Positions 21,680-32,158 of a stretch of 64,000 nt of DNA are shown piece after piece; within the stretch, counting starts at the first letter, position 1, and each line of letters starts with the position of its first letter. Below the pieces are notes generated by a model. That model did not search any database, was not told the DNA's origin, and saw only the letters and a list, made by a program, of their open reading frames with translations. The DNA is from Melampsora larici-populina 98AG31 (taxonomy: Eukaryota > Basidiomycota > Pucciniomycetes > Pucciniales > Melampsoraceae). The stretch spans positions 161,012 to 225,011 of the forward strand of contig NW_006768840.1 in assembly GCF_000204055.1 (NCBI RefSeq). Reading direction: 5' to 3'. A program made the position numbers and the translations under genes.

Positions 21680-24600
21680 ATGAGAACAAATCAAGAAATC
21701 GAAATAGAAGAAAGATTAAATTCACCACCATTGATCGATAGATTAGCTTCAATGTTATCTTCACCAATCATCACTTCAACTACTTCAACTACAACAACAA
21801 CTACTAACCAATCACCATCACCAAGAACTTCACCATTCAGTTTAGCATTCAAACCAGAAGAACTCATCAATCTAACTAGATCTCATTCATCAAACCATCA
21901 TCATCATCATCAGAAATTACCAAGAGGTTTCTCTCCTCCATTCTCTCCTACTACTCCTTCTCCAATCAACGATCATCATCACCATCAATTCTCTCAATCT
22001 TTCATCAATTCGATTCAACCTATAAATCATCATCATCATCACAACAACAAAAAACCACCACCCGTTTCAATCCCTCCACCATTACGTAGACCGATCATCA
22101 ATCAATCAATCTCTTCAATCTTATCTCAACACCATTCTTCATCTTCAGATCCTTCATCTTCATCAGTTCATCATCATAACAGTGGAAAAGAATTAGAAAT
22201 TGAAGAACAACTTGATGTGAATAGAAGAACAGGTCGGCATGAAACTTTGGCAATTCGGATTGATCAAACTGGTAAAGTCGATGGTGAAGGTGGTAGGGAT
22301 CGATGGGGTAACAGATGGAGTATGGAAGGTCATGTGTTAAGTCCAGTGATAAGGTAAGTGTCTTCTGATTCGGATCATATCGAAAGTTCCCAAAACAGAC
22401 GGTCATGTTTGATGTTTTTTTTAGTGAACGAACTGAACCTACTCATACCACCACGGGTGGTACTACTACAAATTATTCTAGTTCGGTCACTTCTTCTCAT
22501 CATTCTAATTCTTCACAACCTTCTTCTTCATTTCAAAGATTATCATCCAATAACCCACTTCTTAAAAGACTTCATCATTCCAATACAATCTTCACTCCTA
22601 CTCAATCTGATTCATTCGAACCAACTCATCACGAATCAATCCAACCAAACTTTATATCAAATGGTACTTCAACTCCTATACCCACTAGACCGGTTTCTAC
22701 GATTCCTAATAATACTCATCATGGAAGAATCGGTTTGGAAAACCAACATGAAAATGGGATACCTTCTTTACACTTGTCTGGATCGGGAACGGGATCCCCT
22801 CATCCAAACGAGTTTAAAAAAATTAAAAAATCAAAAATTAAAAGATTAACTGATCAAAAAGATTACGAAATAGCCAACCGACAAGCCCAAAAAAGGCACG
22901 AAAAAGAAAGACGAGAAAAAGTAAAGGATTTTAATTTCCCCTCACACTTCTACATACACATAGCTTTGAAAAACAAAAAAAAAGTTTTCCCAAGTTTCTT
23001 AAATCTGATGTTGTGTCTTTTTTTCTTTTCGTGATTATAATAGATGGTTAAGATGAGAGATGAGATTGTGAATCAATTAATCCCTTCACCTTCTAATGCA
23101 AGACTTATACGAGATTTAGGAAAACTTTATTTAGATTGGAATTTAGGTCATCAAAGTAGTAGTGAACCTAGTATTAAATTAGCTATTCATTATTTAGAAC
23201 AAAGTATTCAGATCGGTCAGTTTTGTTTTCTACTCCATTTAAACCACAACAACAACTAAAATACCACGATTTTTTTTGGTTGAACTAATAGATAATGGAG
23301 ATCCGATGGCTTGGAATGTTTTGGCTAAAGCATGGCAAACGTTACATTTTCAACATCCCACTACAACTCAATCAGAAACCAATCAACGAATTTCAAATGC
23401 GTCATTAGGATACAGGAAATCGATCATGTTAAGTACTCCATCAATTCCGATCTCCAACGAATATCGAAAAGATTATCAAAGGTTTTTAGGATTAAAGAAA
23501 CGATATAGAGAAGCGGCATTGGTTTTACAAGAAGGCATAGAATTAGATCCGACAGATTCGAAACTTTGGTTTGAGTTAGGAAGAATGATGAAGGGTTGGG
23601 CATTGGAAACGAATGAAGAAGAAGATGAAGAGAACTTGGAGAGTAAGAAGGAAAGATTGGGTAGAGCTTTTGAAGCGTTTGAAAGATCGTTTGAATTGGA
23701 TGGTCAAGAAGAAACTAAAGTAGAATTGAATGAGATTAAACGAATCGAATTGGAAATCAAAGAAAAAGAAGATTTGAAAACCATCAAGGAAGGTTTGGGG
23801 AAGGGAAATGAAATGAAAATTAATCCTGAGATGATGATTATACCTGATTTTGAAAGTTTGATGAGACAAAAACATGATCGGGAAAAAGAAGAAAAGAAGA
23901 AAGTCAAGGAAATCGTGAGTGATTGTAAATCAAATGAAGAGATTGGTCGACTTGATAAGAATGATGATCAAAAGAAAGAACTCGTGGATCAAGGGTCTTT
24001 GAGATCCGATGAAGAAAAGTTAAAGAAACCTGAACAAATTGTTGTTGATATAGAAGAAGAAAGAACCGAAACACCAAAGCAAGAAGATAATACCAAGCCT
24101 AAGACTTTGAATGTGATGGATCAAAAGCAAGAAGAAGTTAAAACAGAAAATGTCAAGCCAGCCGAAATTGTGGAACAGGAAGTTGAAAAGAAGAAGAAAT
24201 GGGATCGACCCAATCAACTTGAAAGTATAGAAAGAAGTGTATGGAATGCACCTGAACCATCTCAACTTTCTCCACCTGCATTTAATTTGATTCAAAGTAG
24301 AATGAGTCGATCGACTGTGAATGGATTAAACCGATATCTAAGTCCAAAAGAAGATGAAAAAGTGATCAATCCAACGATTCTGAATCATTTAGATCAAACC
24401 AGAAGTCCCACACCTAAAGCAAGACCTACGACCCGAAACAGTAATCGACAACCACCTTCACCTAGTGCATTACCTACACCTAATACCCATCCTCGAAACA
24501 GTGTAGGAACAATCACACCTAAAAGTCATCAAATCATCTCACCTCGTAGTAGTAGAGCTGTGAGTATCAGGAGTGAGAGTAGTGCAACTGGTAGTCTTGA

Positions 24601-26081
24601 GATTGAAAAGAAATCATCACAACTTTCGGCTAGAAACTCTTCCAATGGGTCTCATCAATCTAATCATCTTCAAGTTAAAGATCATCGATCATCCGAATCG
24701 AATCCTAGTTTAAGGTTTCATTCTAATTCTTCTGGTCATCCTACTTCTAGTCAATTTAGATCACCACCACCGTTACCATTACCGCCAACTACTAGTTCAT
24801 TACATCAGTCTTCGGATGTGGTGATGAATCATCAATTGATGGATAGAAACTTGCTTAGTCCTTTAAGATCGGCTTCTAGGTTCGATCATCATCCGATTCC
24901 TCAAACCCATCCTTGTTCTTCTGATCGGGTGACTCCTTCGAATTCTCGTCGTGCTGATCGATCGTCTTGTTGTTTACCATCGATTTCGAAACCTTCATTC
25001 GTGAGTGATTCTTAAGAAATTGTATGGAAACTAGGATAGGTTTGATTGATTTGGTTTGGATTCTGTTTGGGTTTGGTTAGCAACACCATCGTGCTACTTC
25101 TTTGGTTGATCAACCCAAGATTTCTCCAAGACCTTCATCAGTTGTAAGAGTTTTTCAAATCTTGGAATTAAAGAATCTTTTTACTTGAACTTGTTTTTAT
25201 TTATGTTTTGGTTTGTGTAAAATAGGATCGATCATTTATTGAATCGTTACCAGCACCTAAGATTCCTACAAGACCGGTTTCTCAAACTGATCGGTTTGGA
25301 GTAGGTTCATACTTACAAACTGGTGCAAGACTTCAAACACCTAATCGACCCAGTTCATCTAGAACAAGAGAAAGTCTTGTAAGTGATTCGTTGTTGTTGA
25401 GAACCAGGTAAATGAATTTGAATGGTTTTTTTTTTCTTTTTTTTTTCGGGATAGGTTGGTAGTACTAGTAGTAGTGGTAGAAGAAGAAATGGATTGAATG
25501 ATAGTTTTAGAGAACCGGGTTTGGAAGATTGGTTAGGTGGATCTACTGCTTTTGAAGAAGAAATTGAAGAAGAAGAAAGTTTTGCATTGATAAATGCACA
25601 TTTACAATGTAAGTTTTTTTTCGAAAAGCTTATGAACCTAATCCCCCCAAAAAAAAACATTAAATCTTTTTTTTTGGTTTGGTTTTGGGTTTTTTTTTGG
25701 GTGGGGGATATGTAGCTATACAAGAAATCGATAGATTAAGAAGAGAAGAGATTATTACTTTAAGAAGAAGGTTTGAAGATAACGAAATGAATGCGGAAAG
25801 GAAACGATCAGAAGTGATTGATAACTTAAGGAAGATTTGTTCTAGAACTTGTACTCCTAGACCTAAGAGTGGAATTGGTAGTAGAAGATCGTTGAGTGTT
25901 GTACCTGGAGTAGAAAAATCGGCTGATTGCGCTTTGAATGGGTATGTTCCCTTTGTTTTTCTTTGAGGTTCAGGTTTGGAGTGTTGGAGTGTTGATGAGG
26001 GGTTTGGGTAGGATCGCTTCGATTTTACAACTTTTACAGCAGCAGCAAACACAACCACCACAGCAGGTTTCTCATTCATAA
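21680..26081 (+). CDS. large TPR-like / coiled-coil protein, nine exons (1238 aa)
   Basis: Exons 21680-22353, 22425-22920, 23044-23215, 23292-25000, 25081-25143, 25226-25378, 25455-25608, 25716-25941 and 26012-26081 all join in phase. Residues 1-390 are disordered, with His, Ser and Thr runs, ending in a basic helix (NRQAQKRHEKERREK). Residues about 391-580 look like TPR helices (LIRDLGKLYLDWNLG, IKLAIHYLEQSIQI, PMAWNVLAKAWQTL, AALVLQEGIELDPTDSKLWF). A long Glu/Lys-rich charged region follows, then Ser/Pro-rich segments with many SP/TP sites, and a C-terminal coiled coil (EEIITLRRRFEDNEMNAERK) ending in a Gln tract. It is probably a cytosolic or nuclear scaffold; no enzyme motif is visible. 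It is not recognised as a named protein. The exon joins are strong. Confidence 0.8.
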
Positions 26082-27485
26082 CATTCACATGTGTTATGAT
26101 TGTCTACTTAAGGTCTTGAATTAAACTTGGTTGGTTTTGATTTAATGATGAAGTGTTGGTTTTTTTGAACCAAAGGTGGGGGTTTTCTAACTTGAAAATC
26201 TTGGAAACATGATTTTTTTCTTTTTTTTTTCTTTTTTTTTTCTTCTTTTTATTTGATAACTAATACAAAGCAGGAAAATATGATATTTTTTTTTTCCTTT
26301 TGAAAAGTTCAAAAGTTAAAAATTTTACAAGATAGAAAATCAAAAATGTATCTTGAATAAATAGAAAACAAAATATCACTTAAACTTATGAAAAATCATG
26401 ATGGATTTTATTTTCCCTTGGAATCCTTTTTTCTTTATTTTTTTCTTTAGCTTTTTTGATGTAACAGTATAAGTAGTATAAAATGAAAGTTGATTCAAAA
26501 AAATAAAAATAATAAAATGTTTATATAGATAGAAATTAAGTTTGGTATGGTTTTTTTGGGGGAGGAGTCTTTTGTGGGGTTTACAGTTGTTGGATAGATG
26601 AATTGATTAGGAGGAATCATGGTTGTTTTGAGAATGGGAGTTGGACTCACTTGCTCAGAGACTCATGATGGCTTCTTTTAAGAAAATTGGATTAAATGGT
26701 TTATTGATTTAGTAAAGATTGGAATCATCACATTTCATCTTACAATTTCAGTGGAGTGTTTTTTGATTGTGGTTTCTTTTTCCTCTTGGTATGGGTCTTT
26801 TGACATCACAATTTGGGTTTGAAAATTTTAATGTTCCAAGCTGTTCATGTGTGTGACAATGACAATGATAATGACACTGGAGTTCTGAACTATTTGCCAA
26901 AACACCAATTTTTTTGATTGATCCAAGTAAGACAAATGAGATAAGATAGAGGTCAGGTTTTCTCAACTCTGTTATATATACTCAAACATAAGTCCAACTT
27001 ACAGATGTATGATTTCTCAACAACCATATGAGGGCCCAAAAACATGTACATTCTTGAAGGTTGGTGATAAATTGATGAGAAAATAGAAAACATTGTACTG
27101 ACTGAAATGTTTTGGGTTGAGATAATTGTAGCTCACACATTTCTCTGTATAGATGCATCAACACTGTTGGAGTAAGGTGTATATCCAGCCCAATCAACAA
27201 AATTATTCTCTGATATTGTTTAATTCATGAGTGGATCAGATCTGATTCTTTGCATGGTTTAGGAAACCAAAAGGTTTTGTGTGACTTACTGTCATAAAGA
27301 CACATGTTTTTTGTGCAACCATGTTGTGAATCCCCCTCAGTATCTTAAACCACCCTTATCCACTTAAAGCCATTACACCTTCTTCTTGCAATATCCCCTT
27401 ATAATATGACAACATGGTTTGTCTGCAACACAAATTGCCAAGGCAAATTACTTGTTGAGATACAAGCCTATCCAAACGTCATATT
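26082..27485. other. intergenic, no gene seen
   Basis: Begins with long T tracts (26207-26300) and A/T-rich sequence. No supported open frame. Confidence 0.45.
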
Positions 27486-27596
27486 CACCGTGTCCGGGTA
27501 GTGTTTGCTCGTTGACAAGCGCGCACGACTTCCCTTTCTGCCTCAAAGGGAGTTGGTGTGCGCTTGTCGACTAGCAAAGCCTACACAGACACGGTG
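27486..27596. repeat. 111-bp foldback MITE, copy 1
   Basis: Starts CACCGTGTC and ends GACACGGTG. The whole element is nearly self-complementary: GACAAGCGCGCACGACTTCC in one arm pairs with GGAGTTGGTGTGCGCTTGTC in the other. It is flanked by ATT on both sides, a possible 3-bp target duplication. A second copy of exactly the same length lies at 31051-31161. Ends beginning CAC plus a 3-bp duplication recall CACTA/EnSpm elements, but this is only suggestive. Confidence 0.78.
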
Positions 27597-28306
27597 ATTG
27601 TCAAGCTATATATTATTGTACATTCACACATTGGGCTTATCAGACAGTGTAACACCATAGTTGAAGTTCATCACAGTGCAGACCTCAGGGGTTGCACCCA
27701 AGGTGGTCCTAGCCTAATCCATGTGTGGCTATCAATAAAACCTTGACAGTCAATTATGGCAAAGGGTCAGAACCATTCTGAAACTGTACCCCCTGTGTCT
27801 GTGCATGCCTACCCAATTCTCTTTTTTCAATGCTGAGATAAGTTGTGAAATACCATTTGGGGGGACCTGTTGTATAATAACAGGTTATTATTAGTGATGT
27901 GGATTTAGAAGAAACCAATAGAGAGTTATGTATCTTGACTGAGAATATTCAGAGACTTTTTATTGTTGGGTTTGACTTGGAGGAGAACTGGATACATCAT
28001 GGTTAACAGTCTTTCTCCTTTTTTTCAAAAAAAACTTGTCATTTTATTGAGTGGCTGTGTGGGAAGGAAAAATAAATGACCATGGACTGAGGCTGGTTAT
28101 TATTTGGAGTATACTGTGTCACACACTAAGCAAGAGCTTGGATACAGCTGAGGATGAGATGGTGTGGAGCTGGATGAGAGGAGGACAACACTGATGGAAC
28201 AGACTACCATTGGGGAGCTTTCTGGAGTTGAATACATTCTACTTTGGTAATTTTGTGCCATCATATGGATCCTGAAATCCATCTGTTGGGCAAGTTATAA
28301 GCTTGT
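27597..28306. other. intergenic between two MITEs, no gene seen
   Basis: No supported gene. A short motif shared with 54862-54890 in inverted orientation (TTGTGAAATACC) hints at further old repeat copies. Confidence 0.35.
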
Positions 28307-28495
28307 CAAAGCCCCTCACAAGTGTGTTGCCCTTGAAAAGGGGCTTAGAGAATCTGCTATGGTCCTTGTATTTTGAGGAGTCAAAATCATACCATGGGTT
28401 GCATTGTTTGACTTAATTCTTGGAGCTCCCCCATCAAAAAACTTGAGTCTGACGTAAGCCCTTCTTTGAGGGCAACACACTTGTGAGGGGCTTTG
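28307..28495. repeat. 189-bp MITE with about 40-bp terminal inverted repeats
   Basis: The left end CAAAGCCCCTCACAAGTGTG and right end CACACTTGTGAGGGGCTTTG are perfect inverted repeats over their first 20 bases and continue (TTGCCCTTgaaaaGGGGCTTA against TAAGCCCTTctttGAGGGCAA). No coding capacity and no clear target duplication. Confidence 0.75.
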
Positions 28496-29145
28496 TATAG
28501 CTTAGGGAACTTAGTTGAACAAAGAACTTCCTTCTCATCTTGTTTAATTCAGATACTTGGGATCTTTAGTGCTCTGTGTTGAGGAGGCACGAGGAATCAC
28601 ATCCGTCCATGAGCCAGGAGCTTGGGAGAAGGGCCTTTCTAGGCCAACAGACACGGTAGCAGCCCTGCGCCAAGGCACTCAGTGCTACCTCGTGGCTCAG
28701 ACATCGAAACGGTAAGAAGGTACCAATGGTAGGGTTGCGCACAGCCTAGGATGAGCTAATCCTGTAGGATGCAACGAATGAGACAGAGGATCATATAATG
28801 ATCCCTGTCAGTTTGTTCCCGTTCGAGAGGAACAACTTTCTCATTCCTCTCTCCTACAAGGATCTTGTCATCCTCGCTGTTTGTCCGTGTCTCTCCGTTT
28901 CTCCCCAGCTCCCTTCCACCAGAGCTCTTTCAGACCCCTCTCTTCGTTGCACTCACCCGCCCACCCTTTGGGTTTGATAGAGCTCTCTCTCCCTCACTCT
29001 CTGTCCTGCCTCCGCCAGTCAGACATCTGACTGGTTGGGCTCTTTGCAGGAGGTCATCTTACGCTTTGACGTCGTCAAGCTGGACGAGACCTTCTCGAAG
29101 ATTGCTCGAGGCGCTAGGGTACGCACCCGCAGCCAGCAGGCCTCA
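28496..29145. other. GC-richer repeat-like block, unclassified
   Basis: About 28590-29145 is richer in G and C than its surroundings, with several short self-complementary words (for example ATCATATAATGAT at 28791-28803). An open frame at 28865-29227 has low-complexity composition and is not supported. It may be an LTR or SINE-like fragment. Confidence 0.3.
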
Positions 29146-29260
29146 CCTTAAGGAATTCCTTAAGGCAAGTCCTGCACCGGCACTATCATCCTGGTATGAT
29201 AGAGAGCAATTTTATATACACATATAAAATACTTAGTGAATGACCACGTATTCACTAAGT
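29146..29260. repeat. cluster of three palindromes
   Basis: Within 115 bp lie a perfect 20-bp palindrome at 29146-29165 (CCTTAAGGAATTCCTTAAGG), a 7-bp-arm hairpin at 29183-29202 (CTATCAT..ATGATAG) and an 11-bp-arm hairpin at 29231-29260 (ACTTAGTGAAT, 8-base loop, ATTCACTAAGT). Confidence 0.65.
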
Positions 29261-29460
29261 GTCTTTCTCCCGCAGAAAGCCCCGTGGACGAATGGATTGG
29301 TTGTTCATCTGCTTTCCCTTGTTCTGATTCTATCAAGTTACAGTCAATTTACAAAAATTTGACCAATTTTGCCAGCCAAACTCCAACAAATTGGCGGGGA
29401 ATTTGTGACAAGCCTTTCTGAAATGACTCTAATAACATACAAACTATGATTCTTTTTTAC

Positions 29461-29695
29461 TGCCAGCTGTGACAAAGAGGGCATAGACCTCCTTGATCAA
29501 TCTATGTACACTACATATGTATTCTGTTTTACAACATTCCAATGACATTTTTATGTTTCATTGCAACATCCTATATTCTGGCTCTAGCAACTTGAATTAT
29601 CACATTACCTATCTACATTTTTTTTGCTTTTCCAGCTGTATCAAAGAGGGTACAGATCTACTTGATCACTTTATTTATATACATATCTCATGATA
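29461..29695. repeat. diverged tandem duplication (unit about 170 bp)
   Basis: CCAGCTGTGACAAAGAGGG near 29465 recurs as CCAGCTGTATCAAAGAGGG near 29634. The following 40 bases are alike in both copies (ACCTCCTTGATCA against ATCTACTTGATCA). Confidence 0.55.
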
Positions 29696-29862
29696 TCAAA
29701 TAATCCCTATATTCTGGAAATTGATAATCCACCTCACTTCCAATTGATAAGAAAATCAGAGATGAGAGATGAGTTTTTATCTTATCTTGTGCAATATTCA
29801 TTCGATGATCCTGACTCACTATTCAATGGAATGATCTGCTATAAGTTTGCACTCATATGCAA

Positions 29863-30463
29863 CTATTCAAATGTAAAATTCAAACAGTCAGTTTTAGAAA
29901 ACATTATAAAAAATTTAAGATTATCACCATTCAAATTCCAGTTGTTATATTCACATCGGAAAGCCGTGCTAACGATATTACCAGTAGCCAGCACGGCAAG
30001 CATTCCACAGTCTAGAAAATCATTACGAAGATGATTTGTCAGTTTTGAATACCTTGTTGTAATGTGGTAACTACAACACAACGCACTGATGTAACGCTCG
30101 TCGTCATGTTTTTTCGCTGTATCACAGTCTTGATGGGTTTGGGTTGCTTGAGTATCAACTCCAGTTAATGCTGGAGCAGTAACGTAAGGTACACAATTGT
30201 CCAGAGGAATTTTAGGAAATTGTGGTGGTGCACAGAGGTATGCCATGCGGCCTGAATTCTGACAGACTAGGAAAAGTTGGTGTTAGATTCAAGTGTGTCT
30301 ATTTGAAAAGGTGATCAAAATGAAAGTTTGAGTACTGACTGTATTTGCCATCTATTCTACTTGGCCCAAAAAACAGTCCACATTCTTGTGTACTATCCCC
30401 AAACACTAAGCCTATATATGGGAGAAGATTTACTAAGATGAATAGAAGCTGACTGAGATGCAT
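29863..30463 (-). CDS. small secreted cysteine-rich protein, candidate effector (175 aa)
   Basis: Two exons, 30463-30340 and 30266-29863, joined by a 73-base intron (donor GTCAGT, acceptor CCTAG) in phase 1, give 175 residues. The N-terminus is a clear signal peptide (MHLSQLLFILVNLLPYIGLV, cleavage probably after the following Phe-Gly). The mature chain has ten cysteines, including a CC pair (ISALCCSYHIT), an even number that suggests disulfides and an extracellular role. No known domain was recognised. Size, signal peptide, cysteine content and position between repeats are the usual profile of rust candidate effectors, but no host role can be read from sequence. The first exon is short and easily missed, so the gene could be mistaken for a lone downstream frame starting at 30246. 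Confidence 0.72.
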
Positions 30464-31050
30464 CTTCAATAGTGAGGTTTAATCTTTGATGATTGGGTAA
30501 GTCGATGTCGTCGGTGTTTTCAGAAAGAGTTTTTCAAAAAGAATCTAAGCACAGTATTCACACCAGAGTTCAAAGACCACAGCGGTTTGAATTGACTCAG
30601 AGTCGGAAGTTTGAGATATTTCCAAATTCAAAGTGGTAAAAAGATATGGAACAAAAGAAATATCAAGCACATGCACAGCAAGTGAAATTTTCCCAAGTGA
30701 TATATCAGAGAGACACCATCACACACACTTGATCGGCGTACGGGTGAACAACGTCGGATTGTAAAGGTGCATTCAAGGAGTCACCTGGAGATGGTAATCA
30801 AGCCAACGTTGACCTCGAGCGCGTGCAGAGGCAGGAAGTCAATCGCAACCCTATAAGATCGAGATGTAACAAAAATCTATCTAACATGTCTGCATGAAGG
30901 GTGTCGGCACAAAGTATTTTGGTCACGATCCTTTCATTTGAAACCCCTAGTCTGTGCCTCACTCTCGGTTGGTAACTCTTCGGTGGAGAGGGTTGAGTGA
31001 TACCGCAATATTGCGGTTTTGTCACTTCCACTCTGATGGTCTTCACCTTT
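30464..31050. other. intergenic upstream of the secreted-protein gene
   Basis: Contains the presumed promoter of the minus-strand secreted-protein gene. No gene supported. Confidence 0.4.
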
Positions 31051-31161
31051 CACCGTGTCTGTGTGGCAGTCTCTCGACGACAAGCGCACACGGACTCCCT
31101 TTGAGGCACAAAGGCGACTCGTGTGCGCTTGCCGACGAGCAAACATTAGACGAACACGGTG
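31051..31161. repeat. 111-bp foldback MITE, copy 2
   Basis: Same ends (CACCGTGTCTG .. GAACACGGTG), same length and same hairpin plan as 27486-27596, with many base differences. Flanked by TTT on both sides, consistent with a 3-bp duplication. Two diverged copies within 3.5 kb show a real family rather than a chance hairpin. Confidence 0.78.
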
Positions 31162-32158
31162 TTTGCTTGTTGAACTCATTGCAAATTATGTTGGATAGAA
31201 AGGTCATATCAATCATCTATCAAACCCATCCAATCTCAAACCCTAAGAATTGCTTTTGACTGTCTTCTTCTTGCTCCTCCGAGTCTAAAGATGTACATAA
31301 CAATGTAAAGGAAGTGGTGAAGAACTCTTGAAGCCTAACGTGAAGAAACTTCACATCTATCTAAACAAAGGATATTCAACTTAATGTGGTGTTCATAAAA
31401 TTATATGTCCAATCCTTTCATTACAATTCTTTCTTACTTGAATGATAAGTGATATCTAACTAGATATAAATGCTCCGCCCTTGGCTTAGTTGGTTAACAA
31501 TGAGGAAGGAATTGATGAATCTAAAGAGGTTGTGTTGTATTACTATTGTTACAACTTTGTGATTCCGATTTCCTTCAATCCCAATTTCTCAATGATGTAC
31601 TGACTTGCAAATAAACTCCAGAGTACCAATGACCAAATCACAACTCCAAAATGTTATCCCACTCAAAAATGAGAATAAGTGACCTCATAAACTCAAAGCA
31701 TACTACTCACAAAAACTCAACTTAGATGGCTTTCTTTTGTTTATAATGAAACGTATCCATTTATTTTCCAAAAAACTAAAAACCCAAAACAGATCTCAAA
31801 AGAAACCATCCACAAAACCAATCAAGAAGAGAACAATTTCAAGAATACATCTTTTTCATCATCTTCAATACTATAATAATCTTTCACTACTTCTTCCACA
31901 ACCAAAAAAAAACTTGACTTTCCTAAATTTTCAAAAACTAAAAACTAAAACCGATCAAAGAAAATAAAAACACATAGATTGGTATATGTAGTATTATATA
32001 TAAGGTACAGTTTTTTTTTGTTTCCTTTTTTTCCAAAAAAAATAACAAAGATCGATCGAAATAAGAACCAAAAAAAAGTGGATAATAATACAAAAGAATT
32101 GATCGATTTCCAAATCATCTTCATCCATAATCCCTCAAAAAACTATAAAAGTAATCTC
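31162..32158. other. intergenic, 3' side of the FHA gene
   Basis: A/T-rich, with no supported gene. The last 400 bases are the likely 3' UTR region of the minus-strand FHA gene. Confidence 0.45.

Noticed and set aside
28865..29227. Plus-strand frame of 120 codons
   Set aside because: Ser/Pro/Leu-rich product of a pyrimidine-rich stretch; no start context, domain or exon partner.
31470..31500. tRNA A-box-like TTGGCTTAGTTGG
   Set aside because: No B box (GGTTCGA type) and no cloverleaf or acceptor stem downstream, so not a tRNA gene.
31737..31967. Plus-strand Lys/Ser-rich frame downstream of the FHA gene
   Set aside because: Low-complexity A-rich sequence, probably the 3' UTR region of the minus-strand gene.
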